Source of the DNA: Marinobacter sp.
Lineage (GTDB): Bacteria > Pseudomonadota > Gammaproteobacteria > Pseudomonadales > Oleiphilaceae
NCBI GenBank assembly: GCA_014359475.1
Contig: JACIZI010000011.1
Location: 27,808 to 91,807, forward strand
Length of the DNA: 64,000 bases
Direction: 5' to 3'
The notes beneath the pieces are model-generated. The model did not search any database and had not been told where the DNA came from. It was given only the letters and a program-made list of their open reading frames with translations. The position numbers and the translations under genes were made by a program. Shown in pieces: positions 26,618-40,416 of the stretch (position 1 is its first letter; the number at the start of each line of letters is the position of its first letter).

Positions 26618-27637
26618 TTACTGGAACAGCATATTACCGGAAAGCCCCTCTTTCTCCAGAATCTCACGCAGACGACGCAGCGCCTCCACCTGGATCTGGC
26701 GTACCCGCTCACGGGTCAGGCCGATTTCCTGCCCCACTTCTTCCAGGGTGCTGTTGGGATAACCCCGCAGTCCGAAACGACGCGACAGAACCTCTTGCTG
26801 TTTGTCGGTCAACTGGTCAATCCATTTCTCGACACAGGAACAGATATTATTGTCCTGCAGCAGGTCCGCCGGGTCGGAGGCGCCTTCATCGGCCACGGTA
26901 TCCAGCAGGGACTTTTCACCGCCGCTGCCGATCGGGGTGTCCATTGAGGCAACCCGCTCGTTCAGGCCGAGCATTTTCTTCACATCCGCGACAGGCTTGT
27001 CGACCATACGGGCAATCTCTTCGGCCGAAGGCTCATGATCCAGCTTCTGAGCCAGGTCACGGGCGGCCCGCAGATACAGGTTCAGCTCTTTCACTACATG
27101 GATCGGCAGACGAATCGTGCGAGTCTGGTTCATGATGGCCCGCTCGATGGTCTGGCGAATCCACCAGGTAGCGTAAGTGGAGAACCGGAAACCACGCTCC
27201 GGGTCAAACTTTTCCACCGCCCGGATCAGGCCAAGGTTGCCTTCCTCGATAAGATCCAGCAGGGTCAGGCCCCGATTCACATAGCGACGTGCAATTTTGA
27301 CCACCAGCCGCAGATTGCTTTCGATCATGCGCTTGCGGCCGGATTCCTCTCCCTTGCGAGCCAGCCGGGAGAAGTAGACTTCCTCCTCGGCCGTCAACAG
27401 TGGGGAAAAGCCGATTTCGTTCAGATAGAGCTGGGTGGCGTCCAACTGCTTCTGACTGGAGTAATACTTACCGTGGGCGGGAAAATCCGCTACCGGCTCG
27501 CCGGTTCCGGCTGCGGCTTTGCCGGGTTCTTCTACAACCAGTTGCTCTTCAGCCTGTTCCGCTTCTTCTACATCTGCAACGCGATCGACGATAAGTTCTG
27601 CTTGCTCTGCTGACATAACGCTTGCCCCGTCTTTCAT
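26618..27637 (-). CDS. rpoS: RNA polymerase sigma factor RpoS
   Basis: A sigma-70 family factor of about 339 residues governing stationary-phase and general stress genes. Region 2 reads [68 protein letters not shown], and region 4 ends with [29 protein letters not shown]. Region 1.2 is [21 protein letters not shown]. The start is uncertain: ATG 27637 has AGGA just before it, ATG 27616 is a good alternative, and the frame opens at 27667. It follows nlpD as in other gammaproteobacteria. Confidence 0.95.
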   Translation of the reverse strand: MKDGASVMSAEQAELIVDRVADVEEAEQAEEQLVVEEPGKAAAGTGEPVADFPAHGKYYSSQKQLDATQLYLNEIGFSPLLTAEEEVYFSRLARKGEESGRKRMIESNLRLVVKIARRYVNRGLTLLDLIEEGNLGLIRAVEKFDPERGFRFSTYATWWIRQTIERAIMNQTRTIRLPIHVVKELNLYLRAARDLAQKLDHEPSAEEIARMVDKPVADVKKMLGLNERVASMDTPIGSGGEKSLLDTVADEGASDPADLLQDNNICSCVEKWIDQLTDKQQEVLSRRFGLRGYPNSTLEEVGQEIGLTRERVRQIQVEALRRLREILEKEGLSGNMLFQ

Positions 27638-27784
27638 TGATCCTGGATAGTAAGTGACCCACCACAATTTTTATTATTTGCTGAGCCCTTGCGTGTTCGT
27701 CTTTTTTTATTATCAGGACATTTCGTTCCGGCACTGGAGAGATATTATGGTTCTTCTGAGTTGATAATCCGTGACAGCAGTATT

Positions 27785-28618
27785 TCAACGGGAAGGCAAG
27801 AACCCCATGGGGTCAACCGGATTGCCGTTTTTCCGTATCTCGAAATGCAGCTTTGGCCGGTCTGCTCCACTGCTTCCGAGTTCTGCAATCACCTGTCCGG
27901 CTTTCACATCCTCCCCTTCCTGCACCAGTATTTTCCGGTTGTGCGCGTAAGCACTAAGATAGTGCTCGTCATGGTTCACGATAATCAGGTTGCCATACCC
28001 CAACAAACCGCTACCTGCGTAAACCACCTGACCACCAGCGGCGGCCCGCACCGGATCTCCCGGATTTCCTGCAATATCAAGCCCTTTATTGACTTTGCCG
28101 GATGTAGAATAAGATGCAAGCACGGTGCCAACGTGGGGCCAGCGCCAGGCAATATTGCTTACCGTCTGGCTGGTCCGCGGAGCTGGCTTTGATTTTTGCG
28201 AAGGAGCAGAAGGTGACGTCCGGGGAGAGGGCCCGGGTGACACGGAAGCGGTTCGCTGCCTGGCCTCTGCTGAAGGGGGCGAAGCAGGAGCCACCCCGGA
28301 AGGATCGCCCCGTTTATCGAGACGCAGCACCTGGCCGGCCCTGATGGTCCAGGGTGGCCCTATGCCGTTGGCATCCCCCAGCTCCCGGTAATCCCGGCCG
28401 TAGCGCCAGGCAATGCTGTAGAGGGTTTCCCCCGGGCGAACCACATGCTGCCCCCAATAGACTGGCGGGTTATAACGATCATCCTGATAAATGGAGGATG
28501 ATGTGCAAGCGGTCAGAAGAAAATATACGGAGGTAAAAAGGACAGTCAAACCGGAACGTAGCAGAGCCGCACAGCCTCTGCGCGGCGATACTCCCTGTTT
28601 GCCTGATGCCTGGCGCAT
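27785..28618 (-). CDS. nlpD: NlpD-like LysM/M23 lipoprotein
   Basis: A 277-residue outer-membrane-type lipoprotein: a lipobox LLTAC near residue 38, a LysM domain (HVVRPGETLYSIAWRYGRDYRELGDANGI, about 58-105), a Ser/Pro-rich linker and a C-terminal M23 domain. In the M23 domain the usual His ligand is Asn-Lys (VNKGLDIAG) and the HxH motif reads KLHFE, so it should lack peptidase activity, like E. coli NlpD, which activates the amidase AmiC. It lies upstream of rpoS, whose promoter commonly sits within nlpD. Confidence 0.9.
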   Translation of the reverse strand: MRQASGKQGVSPRRGCAALLRSGLTVLFTSVYFLLTACTSSSIYQDDRYNPPVYWGQHVVRPGETLYSIAWRYGRDYRELGDANGIGPPWTIRAGQVLRLDKRGDPSGVAPASPPSAEARQRTASVSPGPSPRTSPSAPSQKSKPAPRTSQTVSNIAWRWPHVGTVLASYSTSGKVNKGLDIAGNPGDPVRAAAGGQVVYAGSGLLGYGNLIIVNHDEHYLSAYAHNRKILVQEGEDVKAGQVIAELGSSGADRPKLHFEIRKNGNPVDPMGFLPSR

Positions 28619-28850
28619 AAACTTCTCGGATCTGAATTCCGGATCTAAAATAACAAAATAATCTGAAAAATCCGACTGCTCCTGAAGTGTCCGAAGTAAC
28701 CTGCTAATTTATTGCGCATTTTGCCTATCAGGCCAAGTTACCCAAAACGTGAACCTGTTACCCTTAGAAACACCAGCAATGATCAAAAAGTAACACCAGA
28801 TCGCAAAAAACATGCGATCACAGATACAGATTAGCAAACCCGGCGTTGTT

Positions 28851-29816
28851 TTACCTGTCTGCCTGCTTACGGGCACCTAACCACTCAACCACCAGAACAA
28901 CAGCAATACCCGCCAGGGCTATCAACAGGGCCAGCGGCCATTGCGAGGGTTCGCCGGTCAAATCCGTATACCGTGCCGGGGAAATGACCGTTTCGTTCAA
29001 CGGCACCTGCTGCCCCGAGCTGTTGGTGCGCCAGCTGAGAGTCTCCTTCCAGGGCCAGACTTTGGCCAGTGCGCCGACCATAAAGCCGGTCAGAAGTACC
29101 AGTATCAAGTCGTGAAACCGGTGAAACGCCCAGGTAATCAGGCGGGCAACAGACAGCAGGCCCACCACACAACCCGCCATAAACAGCAACACCGGAATCA
29201 CATCGAAGCTGCGTACCGCATCCAGCACCGGGGCATACATGCCCAACAGTACCAGAATAAAGCTGCCGGAAATGCCCGGCAGAATCATGGCACAGATGGC
29301 AATGGCTCCCGCACCAAAAAACGCCAGCCGCTCCGGTGCCACCTGTCCTGCGGACAGGGTGCTGATCCACCAGGCGAAGACGACACCCGTGACAAACGGT
29401 ATCAGCTGTTGCCAGCGGGGCTCGCGGATCTCTCGGGCCACATGCTGTACCGAGGCGACAATCAGCCCGAAAAAAAAGCTCCAGACCAGCACAGGATAAT
29501 TGGCGAGAGCGTAACTGATCGCCGAGGCAAAGGCGACAACACTACTGACAATGCCCGCCAACAGGAGCACCAGAAACGTGCCGTCACAGGCCTCCCAGAA
29601 TGCCTTCCAGCGACCGCGCAAAAGTTGCTGGACAACGGCCCGGGGGACCGCGTTCACGGCTTCCAGCAGGCGAAAGTAGATGCCGGTGATAAACGCAATG
29701 GTTCCTCCGGATACGCCCGGGACAATATCGGCCGCCCCCATGGCCAGGCCACGGCAATAGATCGCGGCAGGATGGTGCTGCTGTGTCTCTGATACTGACT
29801 CAGAGTGCCGGGTCAT
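28851..29816 (-). CDS. DUF368 polyprenyl-phosphate transporter family protein
   Basis: A 321-residue polytopic membrane protein. GLAMGAADIVPGVSGGTIAFITGIYFRLLEAV at residues about 24-55 is the DUF368 hallmark, and a second similar motif is CAMILPGISGSFILVLLGMY. DUF368 proteins such as PopT have been implicated in recycling undecaprenyl phosphate across the membrane. It overlaps pcm by four bases. The 232-base gap to nlpD downstream is AT-rich and gene-free, and probably carries the nlpD promoter. Confidence 0.88.
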   Translation of the reverse strand: MTRHSESVSETQQHHPAAIYCRGLAMGAADIVPGVSGGTIAFITGIYFRLLEAVNAVPRAVVQQLLRGRWKAFWEACDGTFLVLLLAGIVSSVVAFASAISYALANYPVLVWSFFFGLIVASVQHVAREIREPRWQQLIPFVTGVVFAWWISTLSAGQVAPERLAFFGAGAIAICAMILPGISGSFILVLLGMYAPVLDAVRSFDVIPVLLFMAGCVVGLLSVARLITWAFHRFHDLILVLLTGFMVGALAKVWPWKETLSWRTNSSGQQVPLNETVISPARYTDLTGEPSQWPLALLIALAGIAVVLVVEWLGARKQADR

Positions 29817-30469
29817 CGGACAACCCCGCCCAGCAGAGGCACAAAGCGCACCGGTTCGATTTCCGTTGTATGGAACTGATCGCCTTCACGAACCACTTCC
29901 ACCAGCATCTGGGTTTTCTCCCCTACAGGTGCCACCATCACACCACCATCTGCCAGTTGATCCAGCAATTCACGGGGCAGCTCACGGGGTGCTGCGGTTA
30001 CCATGATGCCGTCAAAAGGCCCCATCTCCGGCCAGCCCATGCCCCCATCCGAGAGCCTGAGCATCACATTACGGTACCCCAGCTTGCGCAGCCGCTGCCG
30101 GGCCTGTTCCTGCAGAATCCGGATCCGCTCCACACTGAACACCTGCTCCGCCATGCCCGCCAGAATGGCCGTCTGGTAGCCGGAACCGGTGCCGACCTCC
30201 AGCACCTTGCGAGGTTTGTGGGCCATCAGCACTTCCGTCATACGGGCAACAATGTAGGGCTGGGAAAGTGTCTGTCCCTGACCGATGGGCAAAGCCGTAT
30301 CTTCATAGGCGCGATGGGACAGTGCTTCATCAAGAAAAATATGCCGCGGCACTTCTCCGATCGCGGCAAGCACCTGCTCATCAGAGATTCCTTCATCCCG
30401 CAGGCGCTGGACAAGTCGCATGCGCGTTCGCCGGGATGTCATCCCGATGCCCTGTAACTCTGCATTCAT
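29813..30469 (-). CDS. pcm: Protein-L-isoaspartate O-methyltransferase
   Basis: A 218-residue SAM-dependent repair enzyme that methylates L-isoaspartyl residues in aged proteins. Motif I is [18 protein letters not shown], preceded by [17 protein letters not shown], and [15 protein letters not shown] follows. The gene is coupled to surE upstream and DUF368 downstream by 4-base overlaps, the common surE-pcm-nlpD-rpoS stress cluster. Confidence 0.95.
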   Translation of the reverse strand: MNAELQGIGMTSRRTRMRLVQRLRDEGISDEQVLAAIGEVPRHIFLDEALSHRAYEDTALPIGQGQTLSQPYIVARMTEVLMAHKPRKVLEVGTGSGYQTAILAGMAEQVFSVERIRILQEQARQRLRKLGYRNVMLRLSDGGMGWPEMGPFDGIMVTAAPRELPRELLDQLADGGVMVAPVGEKTQMLVEVVREGDQFHTTEIEPVRFVPLLGGVVR

Positions 30470-31230
30470 CGACGAAAGCCTCCTTCCATGCCACCTACCC
30501 AGCCTCGCAACTCATCCAGCACTTCGTGCCGGGTCATATCCACCTGCACCGGAGTGACCGATACGTAGTTCTCCCGAACCGCATGGAAATCGGTGCCCGG
30601 ACCGGCATCGCTGCCCTCGCCCGCTGCGCCTATCCAGTACCGCTCCTTGCCACGGGGGCAAGTCATGGGTACAGCGCCTTCGGCACGGTCCCGGTGACCC
30701 AGCCGGGTGACCCGGATGCCTCGCAACTCTTCCCAGGGCACATCGGGAACATTCACATTGAGAATACACCTCGGGCCCAGATTCAGAGGACTGTTCTGCT
30801 CCAGCAGCCGCCGCACCACCCGTGCGGCGGTGTCGTAATGTCCGAGCCCACGGTTGACCAGGGACACCGCAATAGCCGGCAACCCCAGGTGCCGGCCCTC
30901 GGTGGCTGCCGCCACGGTGCCTGAATAAATAATGTCGTCGCCCAGATTCGCATGGGTATTGATGCCGGAAACCACCCGGTCAAAAGGCTGTTCAAACAGG
31001 CCGTTGACCGCCAGATGGACACAGTCAGTGGGTGTGCCATCCACAGAACGGAAACCACCGGTGTGGAATTCCACCGTCAGCGGCCGGTTCAGGGTCAGCG
31101 CGTTGCTGGCCCCGCTATGGTCCCGGTCCGGTGCGACCACTTCCAGCTCGGCCAGACCTTCCAGGCCCTCGTATAGGGCCCTGAGCCCCGGCGAGTGAAC
31201 ACCGTCATCGTTGGATAACAGAATACGCAC
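30466..31230 (-). CDS. surE: 5'/3'-nucleotidase SurE
   Basis: A 254-residue SurE phosphatase. The metal-binding start [19 protein letters not shown] is followed by [29 protein letters not shown] and [27 protein letters not shown], all classical. It hydrolyses nucleoside monophosphates and polyphosphate. Confidence 0.96.
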   Translation of the reverse strand: MRILLSNDDGVHSPGLRALYEGLEGLAELEVVAPDRDHSGASNALTLNRPLTVEFHTGGFRSVDGTPTDCVHLAVNGLFEQPFDRVVSGINTHANLGDDIIYSGTVAAATEGRHLGLPAIAVSLVNRGLGHYDTAARVVRRLLEQNSPLNLGPRCILNVNVPDVPWEELRGIRVTRLGHRDRAEGAVPMTCPRGKERYWIGAAGEGSDAGPGTDFHAVRENYVSVTPVQVDMTRHEVLDELRGWVGGMEGGFRR

Positions 31231-31241
31231 AATTAACCCCG

Positions 31242-32258
31242 CTAAGCATTCTCAAGTTCAAACAGATCCCCGAGCACGGTCGTGGCATACTGCCCGGGTG
31301 GTAATGTAAACGCCAGATTCAGATGCCCCGAATCGCTCCACTGCCAGGTCATCCCTTCCGGCTGACATATCAGGGGGCGTCGCTCCGGTTTCATCCGGGT
31401 GTCGGCAAACAATCTGAGCAGCGATGGCCAATGGCCCACCACCTCACGCTCCAGTTGCTCCTGCGCGCCGCTGGCAAGAGTACCACCATCACCCCACATG
31501 GGGCCGGTGGGTACTCCGGAGCCCTCCGGCTCGCCGTCCATCATACGCTGCCAGGAACCGTCGGCCACGCGCCGGGCCAGCACTTCATTAAACAGAAAGG
31601 ACCGGGCCGCGGAAAAATACAATACGTTTTTGGCGTTTTGACCGCCACCGTTATGTCGCCCAGGACGACGCTTACGGCGGTGGCCGGCACCCATCCTCGA
31701 GGGATCCATGCGGGCAGCCTGATCGAGATTACCGCCCTGATGCCCGAAGCGCTGTGTACCAAAGTAGTTGGGGCAGCCATGGACGGCCAGACGTTCAAGG
31801 CCGGATTCGATGGCTTCGCGCTCACCCTGTACATCACGCAGACGAATACGGAAATGGTTGGCCTGATGATCCCCCCGGCGCAGCTTGCGGGCCAGGCGGG
31901 TTTTCTCACGTACCGGCCACTGCACACTGATCTGACGGATCAGGGCATCGTCGTCTGCCTCCATACCCGGCCGGTACAGACTGAACCATTGACGGGTCAC
32001 CGCATGTCGGTCTTTCAGGCCGCAAAAACTCACATCCATGGGGCGACACCCGGCCAGCGCCGCCAGTTGCCGGGCCAGATACTCCGTGTTGTCACCCCGT
32101 TTTTCAATGTACAGACACAGGTGTTCGCCCGCTACGCCGGGTGGCAAGGGCAGGATCTCGTCGACCCGGAAATCCTCCGGCTCGGCTTTAAGATATGCCC
32201 GCCCTGCTCTTTGACCACCCCCGACGGGCCAGTCCAGCGGCCAGATTGAATCCGTCAC
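31242..32258 (-). CDS. truD: tRNA pseudouridine(13) synthase
   Basis: A 338-residue TruD. The GTG at 32258 overlaps the ispF stop as GTGA and gives [11 protein letters not shown]; a longer frame from ATG 32282 would overlap ispF by 28 bases. The catalytic Asp lies in [17 protein letters not shown], and the C-terminal [18 protein letters not shown] is also diagnostic. It modifies U13 in several tRNAs. Confidence 0.94.
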   Translation of the reverse strand: MTDSIWPLDWPVGGGQRAGRAYLKAEPEDFRVDEILPLPPGVAGEHLCLYIEKRGDNTEYLARQLAALAGCRPMDVSFCGLKDRHAVTRQWFSLYRPGMEADDDALIRQISVQWPVREKTRLARKLRRGDHQANHFRIRLRDVQGEREAIESGLERLAVHGCPNYFGTQRFGHQGGNLDQAARMDPSRMGAGHRRKRRPGRHNGGGQNAKNVLYFSAARSFLFNEVLARRVADGSWQRMMDGEPEGSGVPTGPMWGDGGTLASGAQEQLEREVVGHWPSLLRLFADTRMKPERRPLICQPEGMTWQWSDSGHLNLAFTLPPGQYATTVLGDLFELENA

Positions 32259-32734
32259 CTGGCTTCCGGCTCCAGCAGGCACACGGCCTGACAGGCGATT
32301 CCCTCTTTGCGGCCGGTAAAACCGAGTGTTTCGGTCGTAGTCGCCTTGACACTGATCCGTCCCGCCGGGGCTCCCAGGTCTTCGGCAATATTCAGGCGCA
32401 TGGCCTCGATATGAGGGGCCATTTTCGGAGACTGGGCAATGATGGTGGTATCGACATTCACCACCCGATAGCCCTCTTCCGCCACACGGGCCATCACGCG
32501 GCGAAGGAGATCCCGGCTATCGGCACCGGCCCACTCCTCGCTGGTGTCCGGGAAAAAGTGCCCGATATCACCCAGCGCCAGTGCACCAAGCAAGGCGTCG
32601 GCGAGGGCATGCAGCAGCACATCACCATCGGAGTGGGCTTTCAGGCCGTGGCTGTGGGGAATGGCAATGCCACCCAGGATCACTTCACTTCCCTCGCAAA
32701 AGGCGTGAACATCAAACCCCTGACCTATGCGCAT
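32255..32734 (-). CDS. ispF: 2-C-methyl-D-erythritol 2,4-cyclodiphosphate synthase
   Basis: A 159-residue IspF of the non-mevalonate isoprenoid pathway. [15 protein letters not shown] holds the metal-binding Asp and His, followed by [35 protein letters not shown]. The length is standard. It lies downstream of ispD. Confidence 0.97.
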   Translation of the reverse strand: MRIGQGFDVHAFCEGSEVILGGIAIPHSHGLKAHSDGDVLLHALADALLGALALGDIGHFFPDTSEEWAGADSRDLLRRVMARVAEEGYRVVNVDTTIIAQSPKMAPHIEAMRLNIAEDLGAPAGRISVKATTTETLGFTGRKEGIACQAVCLLEPEAR

Positions 32735-32779
32735 ATCTGCTCCCGTTCAAGAAAACTCAACCAGCCTGGCGGGGCCCAC

Positions 32780-33481
32780 TTATAACTGACTCAGAATGAA
32801 TTCCGCCAGCGCCAGATCCGACGGCACGGTGATCTTGATATTATCCGACCGGCCCTCTACCAGCACTGGCATTTTACCGGAAAACTCGATGGCAGAAGAC
32901 TCATCCGTCACTCCGTGACCCGCCGCAAGGCTCGATTCCAGGGCCTGCCTCAAAACACCGAACCGGAACATCTGCGGCGTCAACGCACGCCACAGCCCGC
33001 GACGATCCACGGTAGAGACCACCCCTGACGGCTTTTCCCCATCCGACTGTTTGAGCGTGTCCGCCACGGGTGCCGCCAGCAGTCCTCCCACCGGGTGGTC
33101 TTGCAAGGTGTCGACAAGGCGGACAAGATCCCGCTTATGCAAACATGGCCGTGCCGCATCATGCACCAGTACCCAGTCATTTTCACCGGCCAGTCCGTCC
33201 AGGCCACCAAGCGCGGCGAGCACCGAATCTGCCCGCTCCTGACCACCGGCACAGGTATGGACTCTGCTGTCTGCCGCGGATTCCGTCGCCGACCACCATT
33301 GATCACGTGCGTTGAGCGCTACCATGCAGCCAGCAAACCCTGCACTTTCGAGCAGGCGGGATACCGTGATATCCAGAATGAACCGGCCGTTCAGCTTAAG
33401 GTACTGCTTGGGACACTCCGCCTGCATTCGCTGGCCAATACCTGCGGCCGGAATAACGAGCCAGAGTCGGTGGTGGGTCAT
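32780..33481 (-). CDS. ispD: 2-C-methyl-D-erythritol 4-phosphate cytidylyltransferase
   Basis: A 233-residue nucleotidyltransferase. From ATG 33481 it begins MTHHRLWLVIPAAGIGQRMQ, placing the PAAGIGQRM signature at the family position; an upstream ATG at 33523 would run into ftsB. CPKQYLKLNGRFILD and VHDAARPC are further motifs. It makes CDP-methylerythritol just before IspF's step branch. Confidence 0.95.
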   Translation of the reverse strand: MTHHRLWLVIPAAGIGQRMQAECPKQYLKLNGRFILDITVSRLLESAGFAGCMVALNARDQWWSATESAADSRVHTCAGGQERADSVLAALGGLDGLAGENDWVLVHDAARPCLHKRDLVRLVDTLQDHPVGGLLAAPVADTLKQSDGEKPSGVVSTVDRRGLWRALTPQMFRFGVLRQALESSLAAGHGVTDESSAIEFSGKMPVLVEGRSDNIKITVPSDLALAEFILSQL

Positions 33482-33491
33482 GGGAAGGGGA

Positions 33492-33764
33492 TCAGTTTTC
33501 GATAACCAGGAAAAACGTTTCATCCTCGCGGATTAACCCTAGATTCATCCGGGCCCGCTCTTCCACCGCTCCCTGTTCATTACGGAGGTTTCGAACCTCC
33601 GCGTACAGCCGCTCATTGCGGGTGGAAAGCTTGCTGTTTTCCTCGCGCTGTTCGGCAATCGACTGCTCCAGGGTCCACACCTGCGCAAAGCTGCCTTCCC
33701 CGACCCACAGGCGCACCTGCAGCAGGAGAATCAGAATGACCATAATGGACCACAACAGCTTCAT
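33492..33764 (-). CDS. ftsB: Cell division protein FtsB
   Basis: A 90-residue bitopic membrane protein of the divisome. MKLLWSIMVILILLLQVRLW gives a short cytoplasmic tail and one membrane helix, followed by a periplasmic coiled coil (EQSIAEQREENSKLSTRNERLYAEVRNLRN). The ATG at 33764 is preferred to 33794 because it gives the normal short N-terminus. FtsB works with FtsL and FtsQ in septum assembly. eno-ftsB-ispD is a common order. Confidence 0.94.
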   Translation of the reverse strand: MKLLWSIMVILILLLQVRLWVGEGSFAQVWTLEQSIAEQREENSKLSTRNERLYAEVRNLRNEQGAVEERARMNLGLIREDETFFLVIEN

Positions 33765-33863
33765 GACCGGTTCCGTTTTCGGGGCATGGAACAAGCAGTA
33801 TAGACGTTAAAGAACTTTAGCAAAAGAAATCGCTAACCGCCCGGATAACGCGCACTTTTTAAC

Positions 33864-33908
33864 AAAAAACCACCAACGCCGGTATTCCTTCCCAGCGTCG
33901 GTGGTTGC
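33864..33908 (-). terminator. rho-independent terminator after eno
   Basis: On the minus strand AACCACCGACGC pairs with GCGTTGGTGGTT through a slightly bulged stem, followed directly by a run of Ts. It lies about 25 bases past the eno stop. Confidence 0.8.
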
Positions 33909-33931
33909 CAGCACAAGTTAACTGTTGCGAA

Positions 33932-35245
<1,314 letters not shown>

Positions 35246-35283
35246 TTACTTTGTCTAAACGGTTACAGCTTGTAGTCGGGCCG

Positions 35284-35399
35284 AGAACAGGTGGGGGATG
35301 GCTTTCCGAAACTGTGCGAAGCCAGGGATGGCGTAGCTCAAGCGTCACATGGAAGTGCCGCCAGGAGCGTGTTTCGGAAAGCCATCCCGCACCTGTTCT
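35284..35399. repeat. 116-bp intergenic inverted repeat (copy 2)
   Basis: Arms 35284-35312 and 35371-35399 (29 nt each) are reverse complements with one mismatch; the arm core is GGATGGCTTTCCGAAAC. The 58-nt interior (GTGCGAAGCC...AGGAGCGT) resembles the minus-strand interior of the element at 10183-10296. It lies between kdsA and eno, both on the minus strand, the same context as copy 1. Confidence 0.85.
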
Positions 35400-35426
35400 G
35401 CCCCCAGATAAAACAAACACCGCCAA

Positions 35427-37951
<2,525 letters not shown>

Positions 37952-37991
37952 TCAAGATGGGGTGCCAGACTACCAGAATCCCGACCCTGAC

Positions 37992-39332
37992 TCAATTGGA
38001 ATCCTTCTCTATGACAATCCGCCAGCCACTGTCAGGGGCGCTTCCGGAGAACGCCGGCGACTGCCAGAGGTGCCCGACCGCCAACAACGCCTCGCCCTCC
38101 CCGGAACCCAGGTAAACCAGAGGTAGACGCTGCCTTTCCCAGGGCGGAACCGCTCGCTCCTGGAGCCATTTGGACAAGGGCCTGGAGCTTCCCCCCGGCA
38201 TCGGACGAAAGCGTTCACCACCAGACCTCCCGGTGACTCTTAATGACGGGCAAGGGGCCTTCTGATCCGCCGCAGGCTGCAGACGTAAACGCCAGCCATT
38301 GCGCTCCAGCACTTCATCCGGCAGCAGCCGTTGCTCCCCTTCAACCATCAAGGCATCCGGCACCAGGTACAGCTGTCCACGGTAGCGCCGCAGGCGGTAA
38401 CCGTCTCCGGCCAGCTGCGGCTCCCGATCCTCGCCGGCCCACACCAGTTGTTGTATGACACCGGCCCAGTCCGCCACTGAGGGCAAGCGGTAACCCTTTA
38501 TTTCAACCCACCGTCGCAGCAGGTTTTTCTGTTCAGCCAGCTCCAGCTCACTGAGCGGCCCCAGGGACAAACGCCCTTCCCCGTCCTGCAACTGCCCGAG
38601 CCGGAGATCCGCCAGACGGTCCGCCAGCAGGGCAGACTCCCTGCAGGCCCCGGCTGTGTGGTCGAGACGACGCTCAAGGGACGGCCAGCGCTCCCTCAAC
38701 AGGGGCATCACCCGCAAGCGAAGAAAGTTGCGGTCGAACCGGTCACAGCTGTTACTGGGATCCTCTGACCATTCCAGACGATTTTCTCTGGCATGGGATT
38801 CCAGCAATCCACGGCTGAATGACAACAGCGGACGATAAATATGCCCCGCCCCCAATGCCCTCTTAACGGGCATGCCCGCCAGGCCACGGGGACCCGAGCC
38901 ACGCAACATGCGAAACAGCACGGTTTCGGCCTGATCGTCGCCGTGATGCGCCATAAGCAACAGATCACCGGGATTCAGTATCTGACGGAAAAATTCGTAT
39001 CGACGCGCCCGCGCCTGCTCTTCAATACCGCTGCGCGGAGCACCGGAATCCCATTCGAGCCGGTGCACCATCAATGGCACCCGGAGGCGGTCACACACTC
39101 GCCGGCAAAGCGCTTCCATCTCGCCGGCGCAGGCTTGCAACCGGTGATTGACGTGAACAGCCTCCACCGACCCATGACCATGAATGGCAACCGCCAGATT
39201 CAACAACACAACGGAGTCGAGCCCCCCACTGAGGGCAATAACAAGACGGGAATGATCCGGCAGATTTCTCACCGCCGCCAACAACTGCGGCGGCCAGACC
39301 TGACTGTCAGCTGGCTCAGCGGCTCGCGTCAT
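37992..39332 (-). CDS. tilS: tRNA(Ile)-lysidine synthetase
   Basis: A 446-residue TilS, which puts lysidine at position 34 of the AUA-reading tRNA-Ile. The PP-loop SGGLDS is in [19 protein letters not shown], and [26 protein letters not shown] is characteristic, followed by the C-terminal domains. ATG 39332 is chosen because it gives a short N-terminus and overlaps the accA stop by 17 bases; an upstream ATG at 39395 would overlap more. Confidence 0.94.
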   Translation of the reverse strand: MTRAAEPADSQVWPPQLLAAVRNLPDHSRLVIALSGGLDSVVLLNLAVAIHGHGSVEAVHVNHRLQACAGEMEALCRRVCDRLRVPLMVHRLEWDSGAPRSGIEEQARARRYEFFRQILNPGDLLLMAHHGDDQAETVLFRMLRGSGPRGLAGMPVKRALGAGHIYRPLLSFSRGLLESHARENRLEWSEDPSNSCDRFDRNFLRLRVMPLLRERWPSLERRLDHTAGACRESALLADRLADLRLGQLQDGEGRLSLGPLSELELAEQKNLLRRWVEIKGYRLPSVADWAGVIQQLVWAGEDREPQLAGDGYRLRRYRGQLYLVPDALMVEGEQRLLPDEVLERNGWRLRLQPAADQKAPCPSLRVTGRSGGERFRPMPGGSSRPLSKWLQERAVPPWERQRLPLVYLGSGEGEALLAVGHLWQSPAFSGSAPDSGWRIVIEKDSN

Positions 39333-40269
39333 AGCGGGTGAGCCGCTCATAACGGCGGGATACCAGCTCATCCAGCGGCAGGCGGGAGAGCTCATCCACT
39401 CCGCGAACCAGCATGGCTTTGAGGGACTCGCCCATGGCGGCAGGATCCCGGTGGGCTCCCCCCAGGGGTTCCGGAATCACATTGTCTGCCACACCCAGAC
39501 TCTTGAGACGATCCGCCGTCACACCCATGGCTTCCGCGGCATCGGCGGCGTGTTCTGCACTCTTCCAGAGGATGGAGGCACAGCCCTCCGGGGAAATCAC
39601 CGCATAGGTGGCGTACTGCAGCATATTGAGCCGGTCACAGACACCAATCGCCAGGGCACCGCCGGAGCCACCCTCGCCGATCACCGTGGAGATGACCGGG
39701 GTACGCAGGCGGGACATGACCGCCAGATTGAATGCAATCGCCTCACTCTGACCCCGTTCCTCGGCACCGATACCCGGATAGGCACCCGGGGTGTCGATAA
39801 AGGTGAGGATCGGCATCCTGAAGCGCTCTGCCATCTCCATCAGGCGCAACGCCTTGCGATAACCTTCCGGTCGCGGCATGCCGAAGTTGCGGCGCACCTT
39901 GTCCTTGATCTCGCGACCCTTCTGGTGCCCGATCACCATCACCGGGCGACCATCCAGCCGTGCGGTTCCGCCCACAATCGCAGCGTCATCCGCGTAACGA
40001 CGGTCGCCGTGGAGCTCATCAAAATCGTCAAAAATCTGCTCAATATAATCCAGGGTATAAGGGCGGCGGGGATGCCGGGCCAACCGGGTAATATCCCAGG
40101 CCTGCAGCTGTGCAAAAATGCTTTCCGTCAGACTGACGCTCTTCTTGCGCAGGCGGCTGATTTCATCGGCAATGTTGATATCCGTGTCGTTACCCACCAT
40201 ACGAAGCTCTTCGATCTTGGCTTCCAGGTCGGCAATCGGCTGTTCGAAGTCCAGATAATTAGGGTTCAT
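39316..40269 (-). CDS. accA: Acetyl-CoA carboxylase carboxyltransferase subunit alpha
   Basis: A 317-residue Acc[23 protein letters not shown] with the N-terminal coiled segment, [56 protein letters not shown] and [23 protein letters not shown]. It works with AccD to make malonyl-CoA. dnaE-accA-tilS is the usual order. Confidence 0.98.
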   Translation of the reverse strand: MNPNYLDFEQPIADLEAKIEELRMVGNDTDINIADEISRLRKKSVSLTESIFAQLQAWDITRLARHPRRPYTLDYIEQIFDDFDELHGDRRYADDAAIVGGTARLDGRPVMVIGHQKGREIKDKVRRNFGMPRPEGYRKALRLMEMAERFRMPILTFIDTPGAYPGIGAEERGQSEAIAFNLAVMSRLRTPVISTVIGEGGSGGALAIGVCDRLNMLQYATYAVISPEGCASILWKSAEHAADAAEAMGVTADRLKSLGVADNVIPEPLGGAHRDPAAMGESLKAMLVRGVDELSRLPLDELVSRRYERLTRYDASR

Positions 40270-40416
40270 GACGTTCCATCATTTTCTAGCGGTGCGAGGA
40301 ACTCAGCCTCACCCTTGAGAGTTCAGTGTTCTATACAATAACAGGCCGGGAATGCATGCCAAAGCGTACCTTTGTATGAGAACCGTTTTCCTGGCTGAAA
40401 GTAACGCGGTGACTGG

